Assembly: GCA_008501565.1 (NCBI GenBank)
Contig: QQUL01000347.1
Coordinates: forward strand, 1 to 12,074
Direction: 5' to 3'
Source of the DNA: Armatimonadota bacterium
Lineage (GTDB): Bacteria > Actinomycetota > Acidimicrobiia > Spongiisociales > UBA5794
Length of the DNA stretch: 12,074 bases
A program made the position numbers and the translations under genes. Under the pieces are notes generated by a model. The model did no database searches, was not told the DNA's origin, and was given only the letters and a program-made list of their open reading frames with translations. Shown piece after piece: positions 1 through 6,695 of the stretch. Numbering within the stretch: the stretch's first letter is position 1; each line of letters starts with the position of its first letter.

Positions 1-1
1 C

Positions 2-2248
2 GCCTACCAGGCGCACGTCTTGATCGCCGTTGTCGCAAACCTCGCGGCGTACGCCGTTGTGGTCGGTCTGCTGGTCGCACCCGACACACTATGGGCGATC
101 TTCCCAACCGGTGAAACGATCAGCACCCTCCAGACCGAATTGTCCCGGGCCTTTGAACTCATACAACATGGCGTTGAACCTGTACGCCCGGTTCCGGGCT
201 TGGTCGCGATGCTTGCGGGTCTGTTCTGGATACTCGGGTTCCTCCTCGTCGCCGGGCTTCTGAACGGTCGGCCCTTCGTCGCGACCATCACTCCCTTGAT
301 CATCGGCCTCCAATTCGTGATCATCGATCGGCGACCAAAGAGCCTCGCCCACATCGCAGTTTTCGTTTCTGTCGTGGCGTTCACATTGCTTGCGGTCAGG
401 CTTGATGAACGGGATCACGGAACGGGACGTCTCTCAAGAACGAACGCCACATCCCGCCCGAAGAGGAGTCCGTCCCTCGGCGTCACCGTGCTTGTCGGTA
501 TGACGGTGATTGCATCATTGGTCGCCGTTTCGACACTCGGGGAGTCGGTGCCGGACAGTGGTGTGCTTGCGTGGCGTTCACCCTCGGGGTATTCGGATGA
601 ATACTCCGGATCCCAGACCTACAACCTCTACACCGACATCCGGGCGAATCTCATCAACCAGTCGAACAACCCGTTGTTCACGGCGACCATCTCCGGCGAT
701 GTCGATCCAACGTCGGTGCGATTCCGGATGGTGACCCTCGACCAGTTCGACGGTTCCCGGTGGCGGACCGGGCGAATCCAGGCTTTCCCCATCGACGAGG
801 AACCGTGGATCTACGAGGCGCAGAAGTATCGAGGACCGACAACCGACATCACGGCCGAGATCCGGATCGAGAATCTCTCGATGCCATGGCTACCCACCCC
901 GGTGACGCCGAATGCAGCATTCACGAATGACCAGTCAGATCGTCAAGCGCTGCGGAACCGTCCGCTCGACGGATCTCTCTACCTTCCCGGAGACCTTTCA
1001 CGAACCGGTCAGGAATATGCGGTCACCGCATCGGTTCCGACGTTCACGGGATCCGATCTGGCCCAGCTCGCCCGTACGGAGAATGGCCTTCTGAGTCCCC
1101 TCTTCGCCGCGGCTCAGGAGGACGGCCACATCATTTCGTCCCCATCGGAGATCCCTGCTGCGGTCGAATTGCCCGACATCGAGTATTGGACCGAGTATCC
1201 CGATGATGTCGGATCACTCGTCGCTGCTGAAGCGCGAGACATCACGAAGAACATGGACACGAACTTCGAGCGGGCGCTCGCACTTGAGGACTACTTCCGC
1301 GATTCGGGTGGCTTCACCTACGACACGCAGATTCCTTCAGACTTCACCACCGACTCGATCAGTGATTGGCTGTTCGACGACACCAATGAGTTCGCCCGCC
1401 ACGGCTACTGCGAGCAGTTCGCCCTGACCATGGCGGTCATGGCACGAATCGTCGGCATGCCTTCTCGGGTGGTGATCGGTTTCACACCCGGCAGACCGAT
1501 CAATGACGACACCGTCCTCGTTGAGGACCAAAACGCACACTCTTGGGTCGAGATCTGGATCCCCACCCACGGCTGGATGACGTTTGATCCAACACCGAGA
1601 GCGGACAACTTCACACTCCCAACGACGAACGAAGCAATCGTCGAGCAACTCGGCTTCTCTGCCGCCGACTATGCAACGTTGATACCCGACGGCACCGACA
1701 TCGCCCTGAATCCCGGATCGGATACTCCCACGAACCCCGCCATCGACCCGCGGGATGAATTCGAAAGCGTCGAGGTGTTCAATCCCACAGGTTCCGCCGA
1801 ATCGGGCGGGTTCGCCCTCCCCGACTGGGTACGACCCGCGGCTGTTGCCATTGGCATCTTGGTGCTTCTGGCTTCGGCGGTGCCGCTGGTGAAGTGGATC
1901 AGGCGCAGGCGACGGATGCGGCGTCTCGCCAAAGGCGACATCACGGCTGCGTGGGAGGACATCACCGATCGGTTGACCGATCTCGGCGAGCGTGTGGATC
2001 CCGCTGCAACACCGTACGAAACAGCCGAGTCGCTTGACGCAGCGTTCGTGCCCCTCGCCCGGTCATACGGCTCCGTCGTGTACGGTGAAAAAGCAGCGAC
2101 AGCCGCGGTAATTGAACGGGCAACAGCCGCCCATAAACAGGCCGGGACACACTTGCAAGAGAACTACTCACGCACCAAACGAGTGTTGGCGATGTATCGC
2201 CCCACAAGGCTGAGTGCCCGAATCCGCCGCCGCTTCCGAAAAAGCTAA
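2..2248 (+). CDS. TgpA-like membrane transglutaminase-domain protein (5' end outside window)
   Basis: The reading frame is open through the left edge of the window (first full codon at 2), so the N-terminus is missing; the TTG at 20 is only the first possible start inside the window. Numbering from that TTG: hydrophobic segments at about 5-25, 60-80, 87-101, 110-127 and 155-172, a long extracytoplasmic part at about 173-600, one more membrane helix at about 603-626, then a basic stretch and a cytoplasmic tail of about 110 residues. The outer part holds a transglutaminase-like core with the expected triad: Cys464 in HGYCEQFA, His507 in NAHSWVEIW and Asp523 in TFDPTP. This layout matches the DUF3488/TgpA plus transglutaminase-like plus DUF4129 architecture. 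Such proteins are thought to act on cell-envelope protein or peptide substrates; the substrate here is unknown. In many bacteria the gene sits next to MoxR ATPase and DUF58 genes, which could lie to the left. It converges on the MerR-type gene with a 19-base gap. Confidence 0.88.
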   Translation, partial: AYQAHVLIAVVANLAAYAVVVGLLVAPDTLWAIFPTGETISTLQTELSRAFELIQHGVEPVRPVPGLVAMLAGLFWILGFLLVAGLLNGRPFVATITPLIIGLQFVIIDRRPKSLAHIAVFVSVVAFTLLAVRLDERDHGTGRLSRTNATSRPKRSPSLGVTVLVGMTVIASLVAVSTLGESVPDSGVLAWRSPSGYSDEYSGSQTYNLYTDIRANLINQSNNPLFTATISGDVDPTSVRFRMVTLDQFDGSRWRTGRIQAFPIDEEPWIYEAQKYRGPTTDITAEIRIENLSMPWLPTPVTPNAAFTNDQSDRQALRNRPLDGSLYLPGDLSRTGQEYAVTASVPTFTGSDLAQLARTENGLLSPLFAAAQEDGHIISSPSEIPAAVELPDIEYWTEYPDDVGSLVAAEARDITKNMDTNFERALALEDYFRDSGGFTYDTQIPSDFTTDSISDWLFDDTNEFARHGYCEQFALTMAVMARIVGMPSRVVIGFTPGRPINDDTVLVEDQNAHSWVEIWIPTHGWMTFDPTPRADNFTLPTTNEAIVEQLGFSAADYATLIPDGTDIALNPGSDTPTNPAIDPRDEFESVEVFNPTGSAESGGFALPDWVRPAAVAIGILVLLASAVPLVKWIRRRRRMRRLAKGDITAAWEDITDRLTDLGERVDPAATPYETAESLDAAFVPLARSYGSVVYGEKAATAAVIERATAAHKQAGTHLQENYSRTKRVLAMYRPTRLSARIRRRFRKS

Positions 2249-2267
2249 GAGCGAAAAGCCAAAAGCT

Positions 2268-2759
2268 TTATCCGCTTTCAGCCTCCGCGATCACGTCATC
2301 TTGTACGACGGTGAGCATCTTCCGGAAGCTCGCACGATCCAACTCAAACTTGGTGACGTCGTCTTCAACGCTGAGGGCGATCTCGTCGATCTTGACGAAG
2401 AACGCAAGCTGCCCTTGCCGGAGCGCGTCGAGGAGTTCGGCGTCATCGTGGGCAACAGCGAATATCGACTGTCCGTCCGTGACGAGTTTCACTTCGGCGA
2501 GGTGGTCATCCATGTTGCCGGTCCGGCGCAGATAGTCCCAGGCCCGGCGAACTCGTTGGATGGAAAGGCCATTGTCGAGAAGGCTCTTGACGACTCGCAG
2601 GCCGACAAGATCGCGAAAACTGTAGATACGGCGACGGCCGGGACGACCGTCCGTCGTCTGAACCGAGGGTTTGACCAAACCGACCTTGTCCCAGTATCGA
2701 AGCTGGTGTGGCGTGCATGCCGTTAGCTCGCACGCCTGTGCGGCGGTGAAACCCTCCAA
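2268..2759 (-). CDS. MerR-family transcriptional regulator
   Basis: This 163-residue protein begins with a MerR-type winged helix-turn-helix. The recognition helices are at about residues 4-25, with LRYWDKVGLVKPS in place of the family's RYYE..GLL.P pattern, followed by a wing containing GRRRIYSFRDLVGLR and a second helix pair ending near LSIQRVRRA. The remaining roughly 85 residues show no cysteine metal site and no effector domain that I recognise, so the signal it senses cannot be stated. The start is TTG at 2757-2759. An in-frame stop lies six codons upstream (2775-2777) with no better start between, and a purine-rich GGGAGAGGG is just before the TTG. The gene stands alone between the convergent transglutaminase gene and the terminator of the DUF3040 gene, so it probably has its own promoter. 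I saw no convincing -35/-10 pair. Its targets are unknown. Confidence 0.82.
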   Translation of the reverse strand: MEGFTAAQACELTACTPHQLRYWDKVGLVKPSVQTTDGRPGRRRIYSFRDLVGLRVVKSLLDNGLSIQRVRRAWDYLRRTGNMDDHLAEVKLVTDGQSIFAVAHDDAELLDALRQGQLAFFVKIDEIALSVEDDVTKFELDRASFRKMLTVVQDDVIAEAESG

Positions 2760-2811
2760 GACCCTCTCCCTTATTCAATCCCGGGCGTGATGAAAGTTGC
2801 CCGCTCCGTCC

Positions 2812-2842
2812 AAAAAACCCCTTACCTCGGAGGGAGGCAAGG
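2812..2842 (-). terminator. Intrinsic terminator of the DUF3040 gene
   Basis: Read on the minus strand, a 9-bp stem (CCTTGCCTC with GAGGTAAGG, one G-U pair) with a 5-base loop lies at 2842-2820. GG and six T residues (2817-2812) follow directly. It begins 10 bases after the stop codon of the DUF3040 gene, so it should end that transcript and separate it from the downstream merR-type gene. Confidence 0.85.
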
Positions 2843-2852
2843 ATCAGCTATC

Positions 2853-3194
2853 TTACTCGTCCCGACGCCACTTGCGCCTGAACTGTCCCACCCAGGCATC
2901 GACGGTGCCCTGACCCGTCTGAAGGGACCGAGTCGATCGAACTGTCAGGGCCATCCACCCTGCAGATCCGACCATGATGAGGAACCCGATTCCCGCGATG
3001 ATCCACGAGACTGTGAAGGATGAGAACATCAGTACGGCACCAGCGAGAAAGGCGACAACAGCGAGGCGCATCCGCCATCTCGTTGCGTCACCCCTTACGG
3101 CCTTTGCGACCATCTCCGCAAGCTTGGGATCCTCTTCGTAGAGCTGCCGCTCAATCTCGTCGAGGATCTTCTGCTCGTGTTCATCCAGTGGCAT
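2853..3194 (-). CDS. DUF3040 small membrane protein
   Basis: The protein has 113 residues when started at the ATG at 3192-3194. It opens with MPLDEHEQKILDEIERQL, the typical start of DUF3040 proteins, followed by a charged amphipathic region to about residue 41. Two membrane helices follow (about 42-60 and 63-84), then a polar, basic tail ending RRKWRRDE. The frame stays open upstream to 3308, but those 38 codons look non-coding, lie upstream of a TATACT box at 3232-3237, and would put residues before the family's normal N-terminus, so the shorter start is preferred. A weak purine-rich GGAACGAG precedes the ATG. DUF3040 proteins are typical of Actinomycetota and have no established biochemical function. 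The gene is monocistronic, with its own promoter-like box and a strong terminator. Confidence 0.85.
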   Translation of the reverse strand: MPLDEHEQKILDEIERQLYEEDPKLAEMVAKAVRGDATRWRMRLAVVAFLAGAVLMFSSFTVSWIIAGIGFLIMVGSAGWMALTVRSTRSLQTGQGTVDAWVGQFRRKWRRDE

Positions 3195-3231
3195 GTCTCG
3201 TTCCGTCGCTCGAATCGACTTCCCTGCGGCC

Positions 3232-3237
3232 AGTATA
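3232..3237 (-). promoter_or_regulatory. Putative -10 box for the DUF3040 gene
   Basis: TATACT on the minus strand matches the sigma-70 -10 consensus at five of six positions. It lies 37 bases upstream of the ATG at 3194, giving a predicted 5' leader of about 30 bases. No good -35 hexamer is seen at the usual distance, so the call rests on the -10 box and its position. Confidence 0.5.
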
Positions 3238-3325
3238 CCTGCCCACACGATGACCGCCTGCAGGGATTCTGACCGTGTAACGAACAACCGCGGGACCGTA
3301 GTTCCCACATTCGACGTGCGGTCCG

Positions 3326-3331
3326 TACCCT
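3326..3331 (+). promoter_or_regulatory. Putative -10 box for a leaderless histidine phosphatase mRNA
   Basis: TACCCT fits the actinobacterial TANNNT -10 pattern and is exactly six bases from the ATG at 3338. No Shine-Dalgarno sequence lies in between. That spacing places the transcription start on or next to the A of the ATG, which suggests a leaderless transcript. The -35 region is not recognisable. Confidence 0.45.
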
Positions 3332-3337
3332 GTTGCT

Positions 3338-3949
3338 ATGGAGAAGCTCAATACGCTGCTCGCTGTGCGTCACGGCGAAGTCGCCAATCCAAATCATGTC
3401 GTCTACGGGGATCTCCCCGGTTTCGATCTGGGACCGAAAGGCGTTCTTGAGGCCCACGCCGCGGCCGACCATCTCTCGGGGTTCGCCATCGACGCCGTTG
3501 TGTCCTCGCCCCTTGTACGAGCGGTGTCCACCGCAACGGCGATCGCAGATCGCGTCGGGGTTCAACTCGCCATTGAACCTGACTTCACCGAATGGAACCT
3601 CAATCCCGGTTGGACCGGCGTGTGCTGGGAGGACTTACCTGCCTTCTTCCCCGGCCAGCTTGCGGCGTATCTCGAAACGCCCGACAGATTGGACTTTGCA
3701 CACGAATCACTTGAGGATCTCGCGTTCCGGATGCGCCGCGCAGCGCTCCGGAGCATTCCGTACGCGGGGTCGCAGATCGTCATCGTGTCCCATCAGGATC
3801 CGATCTCCTCGCTGATCCTCTCTCTTACGGACCAACCATTGTCATCCCTGCTGGATTCTCCACCACCTCATGCTTCGGTCACCCGCATCGTTGGATCGGC
3901 AGCGTCTGGTTGGGTCGTCCGGGACCGTTGGGAGCCACAAATCGGTTGA
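3338..3949 (+). CDS. Histidine phosphatase (phosphoglycerate mutase-like) family protein
   Basis: This 203-residue protein belongs to the branch-1 histidine phosphatase superfamily, whose members form a phosphohistidine intermediate while removing or moving phosphate groups. Visible signature: Arg11-His12-Gly13-Glu14 (VRHGEV, with the nucleophilic His), SSPLVRA at 56-62 (second phosphate-binding Arg61), Glu85 in DFTEWNLN as the probable acid/base, and His152 in VSHQDP. All core residues are present, so it is probably active. The short length and lack of mutase-specific insertions fit a small phosphatase better than a glycolytic mutase; the substrate cannot be read from sequence. It is divergent from the DUF3040 gene. 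The ATG has no Shine-Dalgarno but has a well-placed -10 box. The next gene starts 18 bases downstream if its TTG is used. Confidence 0.88.
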   Translation: MEKLNTLLAVRHGEVANPNHVVYGDLPGFDLGPKGVLEAHAAADHLSGFAIDAVVSSPLVRAVSTATAIADRVGVQLAIEPDFTEWNLNPGWTGVCWEDLPAFFPGQLAAYLETPDRLDFAHESLEDLAFRMRRAALRSIPYAGSQIVIVSHQDPISSLILSLTDQPLSSLLDSPPPHASVTRIVGSAASGWVVRDRWEPQIG

Positions 3950-3967
3950 GGTCCGGCCGTTCGAGAC

Positions 3968-4750
3968 TTGGCAAAGTCACTACAATCGGCTCAGTCCTCG
4001 GCCCCGGGGACGCCATGTACGGAACGGACCCGAAGCGCAGTGCGTCGCCTTTCACTTGTATTCGCAACGCTCGCGGCCGTAACGGTCGTGGCAGGACTGA
4101 CGGTATTTGCTCTCGATCCGGGTGGGTTTTCAACGAGCTCTGCGGCCCTTGTGTCGCTTGGACTCCTCCTGTGTACGGTCACTGTGGCCACCGGATTTCT
4201 TCTTGTGCGAGCACCGTGGGGGCGCTGGGGTTTGTGTGGGGTCACGGGGGCGGCGATGCTTCTCGCGACGACGAACGAGACCATCGCCGCCTACGGTGTC
4301 ATGGCACTCGGGGCAGCGTCCATCGTTGGACTTGCCGGACCGTGGGTTCGGTTCTGGGTCCGCCAACAGCCTGTCCCTGACGGCCCAAACACAGTTGCGG
4401 TCTCGCTGGTTGCTGTTGCACCCGTAGCACCGCTCGTCGTCGGTCTTGCCGCATACGACGAATCCCATTGGCTCCATTGGCTGGCAGCAGCGATCGCCGT
4501 CGGATCTTCGTTCCTGTACGCCCGCGGGTTGCCTGGAGCACTCTGGCTTCTCCGGCTCGCGGTCCCCGTTTCGGGACTCGCCGCCTTCATCGTCTGCCCA
4601 CTGCCCTCAGCGCTGTTGATAGGGGCAGGTTCGCTGGCGGTTGCGCTGCTTGCGTGGCTCCCGGGAGCTACAGCGGTCACGGCGACGCCATCGCCTACCC
4701 TCCCGGCTCCACGACAGCCACGCAAGGCCCGGTCCAATGCTGACGAGTGA
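3968..4750 (+). CDS. Unrecognised multi-pass membrane protein
   Basis: I do not recognise the family. As a 260-residue product from the TTG at 3968 it has about seven or eight hydrophobic segments (roughly 28-49, 58-80, 87-101, 106-124, 142-163, 167-184, 191-210 and 213-232). A short proline-rich, basic, acidic-ended cytoplasmic-type tail follows (about 238-260). No catalytic motif, binding site or paired-cysteine pattern stands out, and there is no cleavable signal peptide. The start is uncertain. A TACAAT box at 3981-3986 lies inside the TTG-initiated frame, and the GTG at 4040 would give a 236-residue protein beginning MRRLSLVF directly before the first helix; neither start has a clear Shine-Dalgarno. 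The gene overlaps the next membrane-protein gene by 14 bases, so the two are probably co-translated and may act together. Confidence 0.7.
   Translation: MAKSLQSAQSSAPGTPCTERTRSAVRRLSLVFATLAAVTVVAGLTVFALDPGGFSTSSAALVSLGLLLCTVTVATGFLLVRAPWGRWGLCGVTGAAMLLATTNETIAAYGVMALGAASIVGLAGPWVRFWVRQQPVPDGPNTVAVSLVAVAPVAPLVVGLAAYDESHWLHWLAAAIAVGSSFLYARGLPGALWLLRLAVPVSGLAAFIVCPLPSALLIGAGSLAVALLAWLPGATAVTATPSPTLPAPRQPRKARSNADE
3981..3986 (+). promoter_or_regulatory. Possible -10 box of the membrane-protein gene pair
   Basis: TACAAT matches the -10 consensus at five of six positions and lies 54 bases before the GTG at 4040. The expected -35 position has no good hexamer. If it is real, transcription starts near 3993 and the TTG at 3968 cannot be the start on that transcript. 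Confidence 0.35.
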
Positions 4751-5144
4751 CAAACTCTCCATCGCGGCGAGCGCCGCATTCGGTGCGATCGCAGGATTCC
4801 TCATCTTCGATGTCCCGGGAGCCGTCATTGGCGCGGTGATCGGTGGGTTGTTTGCCTTGGGTGCTGCCAAGGCCCGTGTTCGCCCGATGATCGCGACAAC
4901 GACCTTCGTTGGTGCGGCAGCAGGCGCATTGATCGGCTCTTCCGTCGTCGAGACCATCTGCCTCCCCGATTCGTGCACGGGGCTCGAGATTGGGGGTGCG
5001 CTTGTCGTTGGAATAGCGTCGCTGATTGGTGTCGGCCTGGTCGCAGCGCTCGTTACCCGATCCTTCGATGAATACGACGAGAGTGTCGCCGCCGGCAAAG
5101 AACCCCCAACCCCCGGCTGCGAACTGCCGGAATCAGAAAGCTGA
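4737..5144 (+). CDS. Small unrecognised membrane protein, glycine-rich helices
   Basis: I do not recognise this 135-residue protein. It starts at the ATG at 4737, inside the end of the upstream membrane gene (14-base overlap). Upstream in-frame codons back to 4641 encode an arginine-rich stretch that is the shadow of the other gene, so they are excluded. Hydrophobic segments lie at about 8-24, 27-44, 54-71 and 84-106, with small-residue spacing (GAVIGAVIGG, GAAAGALIG) that suits tight helix packing. A loop between helices holds Cys75 and Cys80 (CLPDSC), which could form a disulfide if exposed outside. The tail after 108 is acidic and proline-containing and ends at a stop inside the 7-bp tandem repeat. 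Function is unknown; the overlap suggests a partner of the upstream protein. Confidence 0.72.
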   Translation: MLTSDKLSIAASAAFGAIAGFLIFDVPGAVIGAVIGGLFALGAAKARVRPMIATTTFVGAAAGALIGSSVVETICLPDSCTGLEIGGALVVGIASLIGVGLVAALVTRSFDEYDESVAAGKEPPTPGCELPESES

Positions 5145-5163
5145 AAGCTGAAAGCTGAAAGCT
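5136..5163. repeat. Perfect 7-bp tandem repeat, four copies of GAAAGCT
   Basis: Four uninterrupted copies of GAAAGCT fill 5136-5163. The first copy encodes the last codons of the small membrane protein and the T starting its TGA stop, so changes in copy number would not alter that protein. On the other strand the array (CTTTCAG repeats) directly follows the fabF hairpin. Short perfect tandem repeats of this type can expand or contract by slippage. Confidence 0.9.
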
Positions 5164-5190
5164 TCGGAAAGGTCGTCAGACCTTTCCGAA
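5163..5190 (-). terminator. Hairpin over the fabF stop codon, end of the fab operon
   Basis: This is a perfect 12-bp inverted repeat (arms 5163-5174 and 5179-5190) with a 4-base loop at 5175-5178. The loop contains the fabF stop codon and the upstream arm encodes the last four FabF residues. On the minus strand it is followed not by a pure T-run but by the pyrimidine-rich CTTTCAG repeats, so termination strength is uncertain. It also lies 18 bases beyond the stop of the convergent membrane gene and could serve both directions. Confidence 0.6.
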
Positions 5191-6420
5191 TATCAACGAT
5201 ACGTTGTGGCCGCCGAAACCGAACGAGTTCGTCATGGCGGTTGCGATGTCGACCTTTCGAGCCTCGTTCGGGACGTAGTCGAGGTCGCAGTCCGGGTCCG
5301 GGGTGGTGTAGTTGATCGTCGGTGGCAGAATTCCGTCGCGGATTGCAAGGAGGCAGGCGACAGATTCGATCGCACCGGCAGCTCCGAGCAAATGCCCTGT
5401 CATCGACTTGGTGGACGAAACCGGGATGGTGTAGGCATCCTCCCCGAATGCGATCTTGATCGCTGCGGTCTCGGTCTTGTCGTTGGCATCGGTCGACGTT
5501 CCGTGCGCGTTGATGTAATCAAGTTCGCCAGGCTCCATGCCAGCGTCGACGAGTGCAGCCTGCATGGCCCTCGCTGCCCCTGCACCCCCGGGGCGAGGGA
5601 GCGTGATGTGATAGCCGTCGGCTGACATGCCGTAGCCGAGCAGCTCCCCGTAGATCGTGGCGCCTCGTGCCAGCGCGTGTTCGTGTTCCTCCATGATGAC
5701 CACGGCCGAACCTTCGCCCATGACGAATCCGTCCCGATCGGCGTCGAACGGACGGGAGGCGCCGGTCGGATCGTCGTTGTTGGTACTCATTGCCCGCGCC
5801 TGGGCAAACCCGCCCATCGCAAACCGTGTGATGCTTGCCTCTGCCCCGCCGGCGACCATCACGTCGGCGGCGCCCCGCTGGATCACGGCAGCGGCATCCC
5901 CGATCGCATTCGCCGATGCGGCACACGCGGTAACCGTCGTGCTGTTGGGTCCATACAGATTGAAGTCGATCGACGCGACTCCGCCAGCCATGTTGGAGAT
6001 GATTTTCGCGATCCCGAGCGGAGACATCCTGCCAGGACCCCGTTCGAACATCACCTGCATCTGCTCTTCCATCGTATGGATGCCGCCGATGCCCGTTCCG
6101 GCAAGGACCCCAGCGCGGAGCGCAGCAGGATCGTCGGGTTCATACGAAATGTTGGCGTCGCGGAGTGCTTGCTGGGTGGCGACCCAGAAGAGCTGTGAGC
6201 TCCGGTCAAGACGACGCGCGTCCTTGCGCGACATGTATTCCTCGATGTCGAAGCCCTTGATCTCGGCCCCGATGTGAGTTGGGATGTCGGACGTATCGAT
6301 GTTCTCGATCGTCGAGATACCGCTCTTGCCGGCAAGTATGTTCGACCAGAAGGTGTCGATATCCGCCCCAAGCGACGTGACAGTTCCGAGACCGGTAACG
6401 ACGACTCGCCGTTGCTTCAT
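5176..6420 (-). CDS. fabF: 3-oxoacyl-ACP synthase II (FabF)
   Basis: FabF catalyses the elongating condensation of acyl-ACP with malonyl-ACP in the cytoplasmic type II fatty acid pathway. The 414-residue length is normal for the family. The complete thiolase-fold active site is visible: nucleophile Cys166 in TVTACAAS, His306 in NAHGTST, Lys338 in SSTKSM, His343 in TGHLLGAAG and the gating loop NSFGFGGHN near 398-406. The N-terminal RRVVVTGLG and the Cys-His-His set separate it from FabH-type enzymes. The ATG at 6420 is preceded by AAGGA, which overlaps the acpP stop codon; only nine bases separate the two genes. It is the last gene of the fab operon, and its stop codon sits in the loop of a terminator-like hairpin. 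Confidence 0.97.
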   Translation of the reverse strand: MKQRRVVVTGLGTVTSLGADIDTFWSNILAGKSGISTIENIDTSDIPTHIGAEIKGFDIEEYMSRKDARRLDRSSQLFWVATQQALRDANISYEPDDPAALRAGVLAGTGIGGIHTMEEQMQVMFERGPGRMSPLGIAKIISNMAGGVASIDFNLYGPNSTTVTACAASANAIGDAAAVIQRGAADVMVAGGAEASITRFAMGGFAQARAMSTNNDDPTGASRPFDADRDGFVMGEGSAVVIMEEHEHALARGATIYGELLGYGMSADGYHITLPRPGGAGAARAMQAALVDAGMEPGELDYINAHGTSTDANDKTETAAIKIAFGEDAYTIPVSSTKSMTGHLLGAAGAIESVACLLAIRDGILPPTINYTTPDPDCDLDYVPNEARKVDIATAMTNSFGFGGHNVSLIFGKV

Positions 6421-6429
6421 GGTGGTTCC

Positions 6430-6675
6430 TTAGGCGTTGAGCTTCTTTTCGACCAGGTCGACAGCCTCTCCAACCGTTACGAGGGATTCAGCTTCCTCAT
6501 CGGGAATCTGGACCCCGAAATTGTCCTCGAGTGCCATGAGTAGCTCAACAACGCCGAGCGAATCGACCTCAAGGTCTTCCTCGAAGGTCGCACTCATCGT
6601 GATCTTGTCCTCATCGAGACCAAGTTCCTCAACGAGGAGCTCCTTCATCTTCGATTCGATGTCGTTCCTGTCCAT
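6430..6675 (-). CDS. acpP: Acyl carrier protein
   Basis: This acidic 81-residue protein has the size and helical pattern of fatty-acid acyl carrier protein. Ser39 in the motif EVDSLGVVEL is the site that takes the 4'-phosphopantetheine arm, on which the growing acyl chain is carried between FabD, FabH, FabG and FabF. The following helix (MALEDNFGVQIPDEEAESL) matches the partner-recognition helix II and loop of ACPs. Where many ACPs have Ala before the Asp-Ser pair, this one has Val, a mild change. The ATG at 6675 has a canonical AGGAGG (6684-6689) with eight bases of spacing, the best Shine-Dalgarno in the operon, which suits the high ACP level that cells need. It sits 20 bases after fabG and nine before fabF. 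Confidence 0.97.
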   Translation of the reverse strand: MDRNDIESKMKELLVEELGLDEDKITMSATFEEDLEVDSLGVVELLMALEDNFGVQIPDEEAESLVTVGEAVDLVEKKLNA

Positions 6676-6695
6676 GGCTTTCGCCTCCTGCTCGT

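Noticed and set aside
2249..2280. Possible hairpin between the convergent transglutaminase and MerR-type genes
   Set aside because: Only a 5-bp stem (AAAGC with GCTTT at 2255-2269) with a 5-base loop; too weak to call a terminator.
2214..2726. Plus-strand open frame of about 170 codons with plausible-looking composition opposite the MerR-type gene
   Set aside because: The minus strand encodes a canonical MerR helix-turn-helix over the same bases; the plus frame overlaps the transglutaminase end and has no family pattern.
3910..4380. Alternative plus-strand frame with an ATG at 4015 after GGGGA
   Set aside because: Its product is rich in Cys, Arg, Gly and Trp with no structure, whereas the overlapping frame encodes regular membrane helices.
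5136..5163. Tandem repeat considered as a CRISPR or attachment-site remnant
   Set aside because: The unit is only 7 bp with no spacers, no cas genes and no integrase or tRNA nearby.
5657..6277. Plus-strand open frame of about 206 codons opposite fabF
   Set aside because: Low-complexity Ala/Ser/Pro/Arg composition, no ribosome site, and it mirrors FabF codon structure.
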